Source of the DNA: Arma custos
Lineage: Eukaryota > Arthropoda > Insecta > Hemiptera > Pentatomidae
DNA: 64,000 bases
Direction: 5' to 3'
NCBI GenBank assembly: GCA_037127475.1
Contig: CM073762.1
Location: forward strand, 48,074,390-48,138,389
The notes under the pieces are model-generated. The model was not told the origin of the DNA. It made no database searches and worked only from the letters and a program-made list of their open reading frames with translations. A program made the translations under genes and the position numbers. This document shows positions 34,935-46,600 of this stretch, in pieces (positions within the stretch are counted from its first letter, which is position 1; every line of letters begins with the position of its first letter).

Positions 34935-35155
34935 ATAAAATTCAAATCTATGTAAGGCCCCTGCCTTATAACTAAAAAAAAATTACCAATAATTATAAAA
35001 AAATTATAAATAATAATATGACGTAAGTCAATAAGATCCTAAATTAAAATTAATGTTCAAAGAACTTCGTTCTAGCGTATTCATCGCAAAAATGGCGGGA
35101 GCACTGGGGCTTTAGGATCTATGAGAGAAAAGGTTTGTCCTCGACCGGCAGGGGG
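34935..35155 (-). repeat. tRNA-module element, truncated inverted copy
   Basis: Inverse of 33,640-33,825 including 'tgacgtaagtcaataagatc' and 'ttcgttctagcgtattcatc', ending with the leader arm 'gagagaaaaggtttgtcctc' and a few bases of body. The tRNA-like part is deleted. Confidence 0.6.
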
Positions 35156-35711
35156 CATAGATCGTTTAATATATTAAATAAGTTGATTTCATGAGTACAA
35201 ATATGAAAACTGAAACTTAACTCTTGAAATATGCAATAAATATATTATATTCGGAACTTGTTTATGATTTTGTATATGTATTACGTTTTAAATCTGGACC
35301 ATGTCATCAATACCTCGCAATAAACAAATTCTATATAAACTTGGAAAACTAACAGTGTCTAAGAACTAAATACAATTATTATTATCATTTTCACTATAAT
35401 CAATAACATACATGTTTAATTTTTCATAAATTTTTCTATTTTTTTATATATTCTATTAAAGATTTAATCAGATTAACTACTCGTGTAATTATTTTACTAT
35501 TAATTCCGATCAACAAAGCTTTAAATCGTTTAATATGTTAAATGAATTGACTTTATGAGTACAAATATGAAAGATGAAATTTTATTAACGCTTGAAAATT
35601 ACCAAGATTTCAAATAATAACGAAAATATTACTTATGGTTCATGGGAGTTCATACTTTATATTAAATTCATGAAAATGTTTTCCCGAGATAGATTTGAAC
35701 TTTATAAAATA

Positions 35712-36121
35712 CTAGCTCTTGCCCGTGGCTTAGCTCGCGTGGAATTGGTCTGCCACATAAAGTTTTGTGACAGATCATTTTAAATAAATAATTTAATTTT
35801 TTGTTAACAATAAGTTACTCGTACATACAAAATTTCAGGTACCTAACTTCAAAACTGACGGATTCCATACAATCTTTGAACCCCTATTACATTGAGGGGA
35901 AAACCCTTGGAGGGTGGAATTATCCAAATTTCTTTCTTAAATTATATAAAGAACTTATCTGCAAATTTCAATATGCTAAGTTTCTGATTTGCCTTTAATT
36001 ATGTACTAAAATGGATTCTCCACAGAATACTGTCTGCGGGGGCACGTACCCCCATGCCTCCCTTAAATCTGCCCTACTATCTAGCCTATGTGTTATTATG
36101 ATGTATAACCTACATTACTGA
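35712..36121 (-). mobile_element. Helitron-like element H, inverted, 5'-truncated
   Basis: Left edge CTAG then 'ctcttgcccgtggcttagct' is the inverse 3' terminus. Sequence continues to 'tatgatgtataacctacatt'. The 5' terminus is missing. Confidence 0.7.
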
Positions 36122-37615
36122 GTTTTTAGTTGAATTTTTTTCGATATATATTAAAATATATTTAATATAATATATTTTAGTATACTGTTGAAAGTGACAC
36201 AGTGGTTGGAATTTTTATTAAAATTAGTGTTGGATAACGTATTAAGTTAACTTTCATTAATTTAATTCGATTTTATTTATTTAATATTCATGTAAGATAG
36301 TTACTATCTGTCCATTAAATAAATAAACATACAAGAAAATCGATAAAATGTATTTTTATAACTTTAATGAATTTAATACTTAATTTAAAACTATTTTTCA
36401 TAGATAAATAAAAAATATTGAATTTAATTATTTTATATTCCTTTCATGACGGAAGTGAGGGTTATTTTTCAGATAAATTTATTTAAAATTTAAAAAAATA
36501 GAATATAATTTTTTGTTTACATATATAGCGCCACTTATTGTTGCTATGGCTAATCAGTCGATACTACAGTGGGAATCATGAATTTTGCCTATCCAGATAA
36601 AATTAGAACAGGGATCTTTAACGAGTATCTGATGGGCTCGCCATTTTACGTCCCCGCGGAAAGTCGGCATAACTTTTGATTTTATTATTTTAAAAATCCT
36701 AAGCTAACCTTCCGGACTGCTGACCCGCGATCATGAGGAATGTAATTTATAATAAATTATTGTTTATTTAAATATTTCGTTTACAAATTAAATAATGCCA
36801 TAATTATACCAGCATTGAATGAATAAATATTGATCAAGCAAAATATGGAGCTAAAATATTATTCTCAGTGATGAAACACAATTAACAATGTTTAATTTAA
36901 GTTTGAACCAGTCATTCAATTGACTGAATTTGATATTTTTTTCCAAATATCACACATTTTTATATGGACAAATATGGATACAGTTTTTTATAGCAGTAAA
37001 ATAATTAATAATAATCACTCAGTTTAATGTTGGAGTGGAAATACTCAGTTTAATATATGTTTATATCTTTCTAGAGGAGATATGAATGGGGATTAGTAAT
37101 GACTTTAATTTTATAAATGAGAGCTATAACTATTTAATTTTTTTTACCAAGTTATTATATTATTTAATTGTAAGATGATTCCACTGTTGGTAACTTAATC
37201 AGCAGAAAAATTTGCCACCTAAGCCAGATGACGAATAATCTAGATTGAATACGTAGTTAGTCAGCTGAATATACTTTATTATCAGTACTTTATAAAGGAG
37301 ATAACATATCAAAGCAGACACTATGGGGCTTTTAAAAATTCATGTCACGGACATAAATAAATTAACTAAAGCCCACTGGTTTAATAGTACAAGTTATAAA
37401 GTAAAAAAAAAAAAAAATGTAAACCCAAGAGACAAAAAAAAAATGAATAGGTTACTTATTCAGACTTTAAAGAGCATGAGCAATATTAATAAATATTTAA
37501 CCCATTAATACTATAAATAGGTTTGTTTTCACAGACTTCATGGCTTTGTTTTGATTATTTAAGAAGACAATTTATTCTATTTTATAAATAAATAAAAATT
37601 AAATGTTAAATTATT
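36122..37615. other. AT-rich intergenic DNA; short GC-richer patch 36,525-36,740
   Basis: No supported gene. The patch near 36,525-36,740 ('gctcgccattttacgtcccc') shows no open frame or repeat match within the window. Confidence 0.35.
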
Positions 37616-37619
37616 ATAT

Positions 37620-38057
37620 TATAATTATACATAATTTTAATATTGTTTATTAATTGACGTTTATCGAATAACAAAAATTAAATTATTAAAATGCTGTATT
37701 TCAATACTTGAACTGTAATTATTTTTAAATTTACAGCAAAAAAATTCTATCTATTACAACAACAAAAAATTAGTGATATAATATTTTATCAGCTTATCCT
37801 TTCAAGGAATCGGAGATCGATAAATATTTTTAAAAATTGGTAAATCACAAATATGTATATATACTTATAATATGCATACATATAATTACAAAATATTATA
37901 TCACTAAAAATTGTTTATATAATAGAGAGAAATTTATTGCTGTAAATTTAAAAATAATAACAGTTCAGACATTGAAATACGGCATTTAAATAGTTTAATT
38001 TTCGTTATTATATAAACGTCCATTAATAAACAATATTAAAACTACATAATAATAACT
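37620..38057. mobile_element. Large fold-back element, ~165-bp arms
   Basis: The left arm (37,620-37,786) and right arm (37,890-38,057) are imperfect inverse copies. Both contain 'ttttaatattgtttattaat', 'tttttaaatttacagca' and 'tagtgatataatatttt' in opposite senses. The loop is about 100 bp. No protein. MITE or fold-back transposon of unknown family. Confidence 0.75.
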
Positions 38058-40569
38058 TAATATTTGATTTTACAAAACAATTGGTTTACAAACATCGATA
38101 AACAACGATGTAGAAAATGTTTGTGTGTGTATTGTTGTAAATTTAAAATATTTTGTCAGCTTTTATTTTTAAATAAATTTGAATGGATTAAAGATTACAT
38201 TTAAGTGAATATTAGAGCGTAAAAAAAGCAAATGAAAAATGTAAGCATGTATAGACTATTGACAGGAAGTTTAATTCTATTAGGACTCTACAAACGAGTA
38301 TGATTTTTGTAAGCCCATCTATTGAAATATAAATAACTTCAGAAAAAGTAATAATATTCAGTTTTGCTATTTCACATAATTTCTACTTTTTTCCTAAATA
38401 CGATTTATGATTTTTGATATCTATTTAAATATTTACATATGTTTTAGTTATTTCATTAATTGTTTAAAAGCCTTGAACAACTTAAGGCGGAGGAGGTGTC
38501 ATAATTAGTGAAGAATTAATAACAATTAAATTTCGCTATGCCACGAAATTAATAATAATCTGAGATGTATTTTTATTAACTTGTGTGACTTATTTTATAT
38601 AATAACATTATCATTTTTAATTCTTAAGCAGTAATTAAGTAAGTACCTTCGAAGACATTAGGTGGATCATAAACTAAAAACATGCACATACACATATATA
38701 TTAATAAATATAAACAGTCATCACATAAATGATTAAACCTGAAATTTTATTTATACATTCAGGTTTTGGTAAAGGACAATGAAGTGATAACATTTTTTTA
38801 ATATTTAACCTTTTTTTTTTAAATTATGAATTTATTGACATTTTACGGATTAAAGTAAATCATAAAGATAGCTAGTAGTGTATTACAAAAGCTTTTTAAT
38901 AAATTTAGCAGTGCACTTAAAAAAAAACGTTTTTAGACGTCTTAGTTTTAAAAATAGGGTAAAAAATTGTAAGCTTTTGTATAATATTTGTAATTATTCC
39001 TTCCTGCTTTCACCCACCTAAAACAGTATAACTTAAATAAGAAATTTTTTTTATTTACAAATGTATACTATATTTAAACATTGATAAACTTCTATATTTT
39101 ATTCGAATAATGTAATGTAATAAAAAAAAATTATCCAGTTTCAGTATAAAAGAAATAAACGATTAATAAGAAAATATCTACTTCGTAATTAATTTTCTTA
39201 TTCCTTTATTCAATAGTTTTAATTAATTTAAAATAATTAAACACACGACTTATAGAAGTTTTAAATATAAAATCTAAAATTTCATTTAATTATTTCAGTG
39301 TTTTATCAGTTAAAAATAGTTGTTGGTAAACTAGACCAGTTATATTTCAAATTAAAACACTTAGAAATAAAATATCAGCTCAACATTAATTTATTTAATA
39401 TCTACAAAATAATTTATATTCAATTACTTTATTATTTTAAATTATAGGTAATATTCATAGACTATATCAATGTCAAAGATAGTTATGACACTCATTATCA
39501 CATAACTAATATAGACTAGTATAATAAATTATTATTTAGTTTTAGTAATTATAATAAACGAACCTGTAATAACTAATTATTGTTTTACTTATGGTTAATT
39601 TATAAGGGATAAATAATTAAGACATTCATTTAGTAGTAGAGATGGAGAAGGCATTAAATGGGACAACCTGCAAACAGCGGGATAATTGAATTCCCGCCAA
39701 TCATTTTTTTTTTTCATTTTCTTGGGTTGTCAGTAAAGTATACTAGCTATCTAGTAATTTACAAGAATTTATTATTTAAAACAATTCATTATCCACTTCA
39801 CCAAACATTAATTCATTATGATCTTCATATCAAATCTTTTAAATGTTTTAATCTTCTGTTATGGAGATCAGTTTAATAAAGAAGGCATTTTTTTAAAACT
39901 AGTTAATAAAATAAAATTATATAATAAAATTAGTTTTTATTTGATAAATAAAGGTTATTTAATAATTCTGTTTTCATTATCCTTTATCCTACATACATAG
40001 GATTACATTATAATAGATAAATATAATAATTATATATAACTTAAAAATACTAATTAAATATTAATATGAAACTTATAATTGACAGCCTGCTTTGTATTGT
40101 GTACTCCAATCGAAGTTCATTGAATTGATAATTCAACATATCTGTTGAATTAACAATATTAATGATTCATTTATAAAATGATAAATTATTTAAGATTTTT
40201 GTAACGTTATTAAAACAGACTTTCATCTTCAATATTCTTAGATAAAGTAACATATCACCTAGTTGTTGATGGCTAAATGGATAGATTTTTCACATTATTT
40301 ATTGGTTTATTACAAGAAAAAAATGTCTCAATTTGCGAGAAGGATTGTTACTGTTTATTACATAACGCTCTGAAGGTATATTATTTTCAATTCAATATAT
40401 CAATGATAAATTATTGATGATTCTTGTAAAGTTATTAAAAATAGGGCTAATTTGACATACAAATTCAATATCGTTAGGTAAAATAGCATATAACCGAGTT
40501 GTAGATGGCTAAACTAATAGATTTCTATCGTATTAATTATTGAATGTATCGAAAATATTAGTAATTATT
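38058..40569. other. AT-rich intergenic DNA
   Basis: No supported gene or repeat over 2.5 kb. Confidence 0.4.
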
Positions 40570-40942
40570 CCGCAGGTTGTCACTTCGAGTTTTGTTACAC
40601 CAAGTTTTAACTTTTCATTCGTTTCTGTTATAACATTTTTCAAAAATACAAATAATCATGATTTTTAGTATGGAAAAAGTAACGTAATTATGGGAAATTT
40701 GTATACTTTGTTAATAAGTTTATCTAGAAATGAACTTATCAACAAACATGTATCATCTATACTTCGAAATGTAAGTCGAAATTTTTATTTCTTGATGAAG
40801 TTATTAACAAAATCATTCCATTACTGACTACACGTAATTACATTCTCTTTTCAAAACTAAGGCTCACGACAACTTGTATATTTGGAAAATATTAAAAATT
40901 AAACGAATAAATGTAACTTAACTCGAATCGACAACCTGCAGA
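40570..40942. mobile_element. Fold-back MITE family F, copy 2 (best preserved)
   Basis: Left terminus 'ccgcaggttgtcacttcgag' and right terminus 'actcgaatcgacaacctgca' are inverse. Subterminal blocks 'ttttaacttttcattcgttt' and 'gtaacgtaattatggg' are mirrored by 'gtaattacattctctttt' and 'aaacgaataaatg'. About 370 bp. Confidence 0.8.
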
Positions 40943-41126
40943 ACAGATGCCCAAAATGATTTTAGAGATGTCATAATGATTATTACCGTTTTGACTTGTA
41001 CATCGTGATTTTTCTGAACAATGAGTATGAATTATTTTTCTAGAGTCGTGTAGTATTTTTTCTTTTTAATGAAAATCTATATTATTTGTGTAATGATAAT
41101 AATAAATATGATATAAAACAACTCAC

Positions 41127-41260
41127 CGTGTAGAGCGAACGATGTATTTGTAGACCGAAAATCCTCACGTACAGAAACAACGGTGGCGCGACACTGACTG
41201 GAGCTACCCCCCTCCACCTGGCGCGAAGGTTAGCCGCCTTTTTGCCAGTCCAAAATATGG
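41127..41260 (-). promoter_or_regulatory. Possible 5' non-coding exon / promoter, minus strand
   Basis: A 130-bp island much richer in GC and CpG than its surroundings ('ggtggcgcgacactgactgg'). On the minus strand it ends with an exact consensus donor: ...CACG|GTGAGT, intron starting at 41,126. There is no ATG on that strand in the island, so it would be a 5' UTR exon of a minus-strand gene whose coding exons I cannot find in the window. Alternatively it is a promoter shared with the P450-like gene 2.3 kb downstream on the + strand. Confidence 0.35.
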
Positions 41261-43523
41261 CTGTTATGGCAAATTGGAGGGAGGTTGAATTAAATTAGGA
41301 CAACTATGTCACTTAAATAATTGCAGAACACTTAAATTATTCTAAAAGACAGCTAAGTGCTATAATATAAAAATATATATACTTTCATATATTAATCAAT
41401 AAAATAAAAACAATCTATTAATTTCATTTATGAACTTTACATTTATATTTCATTATTCATTATATTATATCGGGTCTCGTTTGCAATGATTTACTAAACT
41501 GGCGATAAATGTTTAATATTGGCGCGTATATTTCTACTCATCAGCAGGTTACGGTACTACTTATAAACTCATAGCTTGAATGTTCTAATATATTTATAAT
41601 CACGAAATAAATTAAGTCTTTAATAGCTCTTGTATGTTGTTAATGTAATATTATCTTATAATATAATCCGATAAACTTACTTTAAAAAGTATTTCAATAT
41701 ACCTACTTCATAGATAAATATATATAATGGTATTGATAGATTTTACCAACTCAAACAGCATGAAGAAATTACTATTAGTTTTATTTGAAAGTACCTAAGT
41801 ACATAGAAGGAAGAAAGGCTTGAGGAAATTCAGCTATGAATAACTAATGTTATTTTTGTTTGATGAAGAAAATGGTTTTTAATAATGTATTTATATATTT
41901 ATCTCTTTTATTTATAATGTAATTAATTCTGCCTAATTCAAGAACTATAAATCGATTAGTTGTTAAATAAGCCGTCTGAAGATCTATTTTTTATAGACCG
42001 TGGCATTGTAATAATGACGAATTTTTAATACACCCTCCTCATAAAAGGATGTAATATATTGAAACTAATGGTTAAATATTACTAGAATTTCCAATTAAAT
42101 ATTAACACTCTTAAGAATTTAAACAAAAAAGAAGAGAAAAACTTTAAAATATATGATAAAACTTCAATAGATTTCTTAACAAACCACGTCTTCAAAATTA
42201 TCACTATGATTAAACAACATTTTTGTGACTTCTAGTTGAACGCTATAAAATCATTAATTAACGCATATTAAGCAAAAATAAATACCTTTTTACAGCAAAA
42301 TCTTTTAATTTAGGTAACTTTCACCGGAAATAAAGCGTAGAAGTGTTACAATTTGAGCATCAGCTGGTGTTTGGTGTCATATGCTTCCTATTTACTGTTT
42401 TAAAGTATCTAGGTTTCAATTTTTTATATAGTTAATTCGTACCAAACTCGTGTGTGTCTATTTCTGAAAAATTTTAATGTGAGTAATTACTATTTTGAAC
42501 TATTAAAATCCGTTTGTTCTCAAATATCTTGTATTTAGCTTATTTGACTGTGAATTATTGTATAGCCTTATGGACTCTGGAAAATATGGAAAATTTTCTG
42601 TTCAAAAAATTGTATTAATTTTATTTACTGACAGTTGGAAATATGTTTCATTTACTGGAATCATTTACCTGATATACACTATTCTGAAGTTCTATTTTAG
42701 CTGTCATTCCTTAAGCAATTCCTAAGAAGACCTAAGATCTGATTGACCTTATGTGTGTTTGAAGTATCAATTCAAAAAGCCTCCTAGTCAATAAATTATT
42801 GCTTATTGTTGGATTTTGCTCAACCATCCTTTATGAAAATATTTATTAAATTAATAAAACCACTACATTAGTTTCATCCTACAGTTTGTGTGATAGCCAT
42901 AAAAATGTCTAATGAAGATTAATAATTTTCACAGGCTAGAACATTGTGATATGATATAATTCTTCCACAAAATTATATAGTTTTTAGTTTAGATCGAAGG
43001 TACTATGTATTTAATACATCTGTCCTACCTTTACCATTTTTTGATTTACACTACTAGAACTTACTAGAATGTTTTGAATACTTTTCTAAACTTACTGCTT
43101 CAATTAAAAATCATAATTATCTAGCTTTCTAGCTTATAAATTATGTGTGTTCTGGTGATAATATTGTAACCTAGAGGGTATTATACCAATAGTATAATCA
43201 AACATAGGACAATAACCAGCAAGTATCAGATATTTACTTATTATGTCTTCAAAATATTCTATAGGGATATTTTAAGGGGGATAGTCGAGTCAATAGAGTG
43301 TACACATTTGTTGAATGAATTCAGTTGAAAAAACTGTTTTTGTATATTTTTTCTCAACAGAAACTTTTTAATTGATAGTGTACCAAGTTTGAAATTGCCT
43401 CATATTACTTAAATGTTCTATAATCACGTTTCACCCAATACGTTGTGATTTTTTGTATTATTATGTACATTGTATTATAAAATATAAATTGGTACAACTA
43501 AAAATTATTATATTTTCTGACAG
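41261..43523. other. Upstream region of the P450-like gene
   Basis: AT-rich, no supported coding exon. The initiator exon of the P450-like gene should lie here or further upstream, because the first visible exon starts in mid-codon after an acceptor. I could not pin it down. Confidence 0.4.
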
Positions 43524-43645
43524 GCGCTACCGTAATGTTTTTCGAGGAATCTATGCCAAACGAAATATTTTCAAAGGAATTCCAAGGAGCTCCTATTTGG
43601 ACCAACTACGGCCATTGCGGAAATCTCTCCTTCAGAAGATTGAAG
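43524..43645 (+). CDS. P450-like gene, first visible exon
   Basis: Acceptor 'tctgacag' precedes. The exon begins with the last base of a codon and encodes a basic, Arg-rich stretch ('RYRNVFRGIYAKRNIFKGIP') typical of a mitochondrial presequence region. Donor at 43,646 after one base of the next codon. An ATG upstream in the same open frame lies in the intron and is not the start. Confidence 0.75.
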
Positions 43646-46600
43646 GTGAAGTAATTGATATTTTTCTAATTATTATGTTCAGTATAATCATGTTTTCTGG
43701 TTATGTTATAAATTATACAGATAGTTGTAAACATAACATATACAATGACTTAGTAGTGTATATTGGTTTTTTATATTAATATACAATGAAAGTAATATAA
43801 ATATATTCTAATTTTCTAGTTGATCAATTTGCCAGGTCACAGAAAGAAGAAGTATATGTTCTTCCATTCGATGAGATACCAGGTCCAAAAATACCCACTT
43901 TCACACCTTCCAAGTACATAGTAGGACTGATACAACAAGCGCATAGTTCAGGTTAATGCTTATATGATTTGTAAAATGAAATTTGTTATCTAACTTAATA
44001 CAAGTTTTTTTATTCTCTTATCTCATGAGTTAAACCTTATTGATAAGAAATAATAATTAAAAAAACTGTTATAGTTAGTACTATACCACTTTGTAATGGA
44101 AGTAATAACTTTAAAGGTTACTACGTAACTTAATTTTTATTTTATTTATTTCACAATTACTAATATAAGTTATATTTCTAATCAGCACACCAATTAAATT
44201 ATTTATTGCCAGGATTGTTCCAGCCCTATGAAATGCTGTTTACTATGTACGGACCTCTCGTCAGGGTAAATGGTGATACTTTACTTGTCAGTCATCCAAG
44301 GTACATCGAAAAGATCATGGCTATCTCTCGCCCTAACAGATCAGCTTTGTCAACTATGGAGCGCAAGAGAAGGCTTTCATTACCTATTCGGATGCCCGAG
44401 TATGTGAGGAAATTTAAAACTTTTTTATCTCAATGAATCAAAGTTAAACTCGAGGGTGTCAAAGTGTCTTGCATAAAAATGTGATAAGACATTATGAAGT
44501 AAAAGTATATAAAATGCTATTACAGATGATTACAAAATACTCAATTGTACAAATAATTTGAAATATCATATTTAAATAAAACAAACTATAAAATCACCAA
44601 GTTAATATTGACTAGTACTTTATAAGTAACATATAATTTAATTATTGTTATTATACCTGATATCAGTTTCACATTATTTATACATATTTTTATTATTATG
44701 ACCACTTTTTTAATAATTTGTATTTATCAGTTAATGGTTCTTGCTACATTCAGGATTACATGAGTTTGTCTGATTCTAGAGATGTCAATTTCTTATGATT
44801 TTGAGTCAATTTGAAATGTGAGCAGTAATGAATATTCTCTATGCACTCTTCCAGTTTAAGCGTCCATTCCAGTAATTTCTTGACTTCTTTTGTTATCACT
44901 AACGACCACATTCCTGTGCAATTGCAATTTTTTATTGCTTTCTCAGAATTCAATGAAAATTTAACTCTAACCGATTCAAGGAAAGGAGATTAAAATAATA
45001 TAAATTTGATATTGCACGAAATTGCACATTTTGGGGGTTAATTCACAAATTTGCACATTTTAGGCTTTTTAGTGTATAAATTTGCACATTTTAGGTTTTC
45101 AGTGCACAAATTTGCAAATTTTAGATTTTCGGTGCACGAAAGCGCACTTTTTGATATTTCATTAAAAATATTGAATTTTTTAAAATTTTTACTATAGAGA
45201 ATAGTTGTGATTTATTTTGAAATCATCAACAATAATATTTACCTACTTAATGTTCCAAGAAAGAAAAAAATGACTCATGATTTCCAAATATTTCTTCGAA
45301 CTCATTAAGGAAATGGTATAAGTTTCCTTCCGAACTAAGTTTCCTTGTATTAACATTTTTAGAAGTTCTAATTTAATTTGACTCAACCTTCCAACCTATT
45401 CTTTTATTTTCATTTCATTCTAAAATTGAGTTTAATTCGGGAAACAAGTACAATAGTGAAAATGCCTATTGTGACAGCCAGCCAATCTTCAAAAATCAAA
45501 ATTTGAATAAAACCATACCCAGAATTGAAATCAGACGGGAAAACAATTTTTTGTTCTTGCAATAAACCAATTGGTTCCGATCGAAAATCTGAAGTGGATG
45601 CTCATTGGAACAGCTAAATGTTTCTTTTCAGTGAATTCAGGGTTATTTTAGAATTTAAAGTGCAAAAGTTAATGAGATGCATCTGGTTGGTGATATAAAT
45701 AATTAATTTTATTTGTCTAGGTATGAATTGGATTTTACTCAATTATCAAAAAAATATGAGGACATATTGAATTTTAAACCAAATCATTTCAACAAAAGAA
45801 TTGAAATTGCTTCAGATCAACTGATAACCAGGTAACTGTTTCTAAAAATAATAGATACATTTTAAAAAAAAAATTGTAGAGAATTATGGAACTATTTTAA
45901 GCATGATCAATTTAATGATGAATCTATACAGAACATTATGACTATACATTATAACTAATTATACTTGGAATAGTTATTTAATTTTATTTTGTTTTCGTTG
46001 GATATATATCTTTATGTATTTGTTCTTTGCAGAATGTATTATAATCGAAATCTTCAGCATGAAGTGCCTAATCTCGATGAGGAATTATATCACTGGGGTC
46101 TGCAAAGTAAGTTAAAATTACAATAGATTTATTTATCTAATCCTATGGAAAGATATTTGAAGGTTACTTACTGAGGTGGGTCTGTCTGTAGAATGATTAG
46201 TTGAGGGGTTACAACATAAAAAATGTGTATTTTTCATAAACTTTTTTCTTTTAAATAATATAAATATATTATTTATCATTATTCTTTTATGTTTTTTTCA
46301 ATCTGTGCACTACCGCATTCGGCAAAGTTATTTGAATGATCATTATGAATATAATGATAAGGAATTGCAAACATAAACAATTTGCATTTTTCATAAATGT
46401 TTTGGTTTACCGACTTTGGCGTTTCAATATTAATAATAATAATAAAGACTTTATTTATTCTGGGACAAGTCCCTTTAGAATAACAATACAGGTTTCTATA
46501 GGGGGTATTATGATGTCTTAGAATATAATGTGATTACCTTTAATTAATTAATACAATTAAATTAACAAATGAGAAAAAATTGTGTATTACTTCCAGTGAT

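Noticed and set aside
34654..35998. Similar short frames containing 'YLTSKLTDS'
   Set aside because: They translate the same Helitron-like DNA on different strands; also seen at 27,716.
43453..43523. ATG upstream in the same frame as the first P450-like exon
   Set aside because: It lies before a strong splice acceptor; the upstream residues have no P450 or presequence character, so it is intron.
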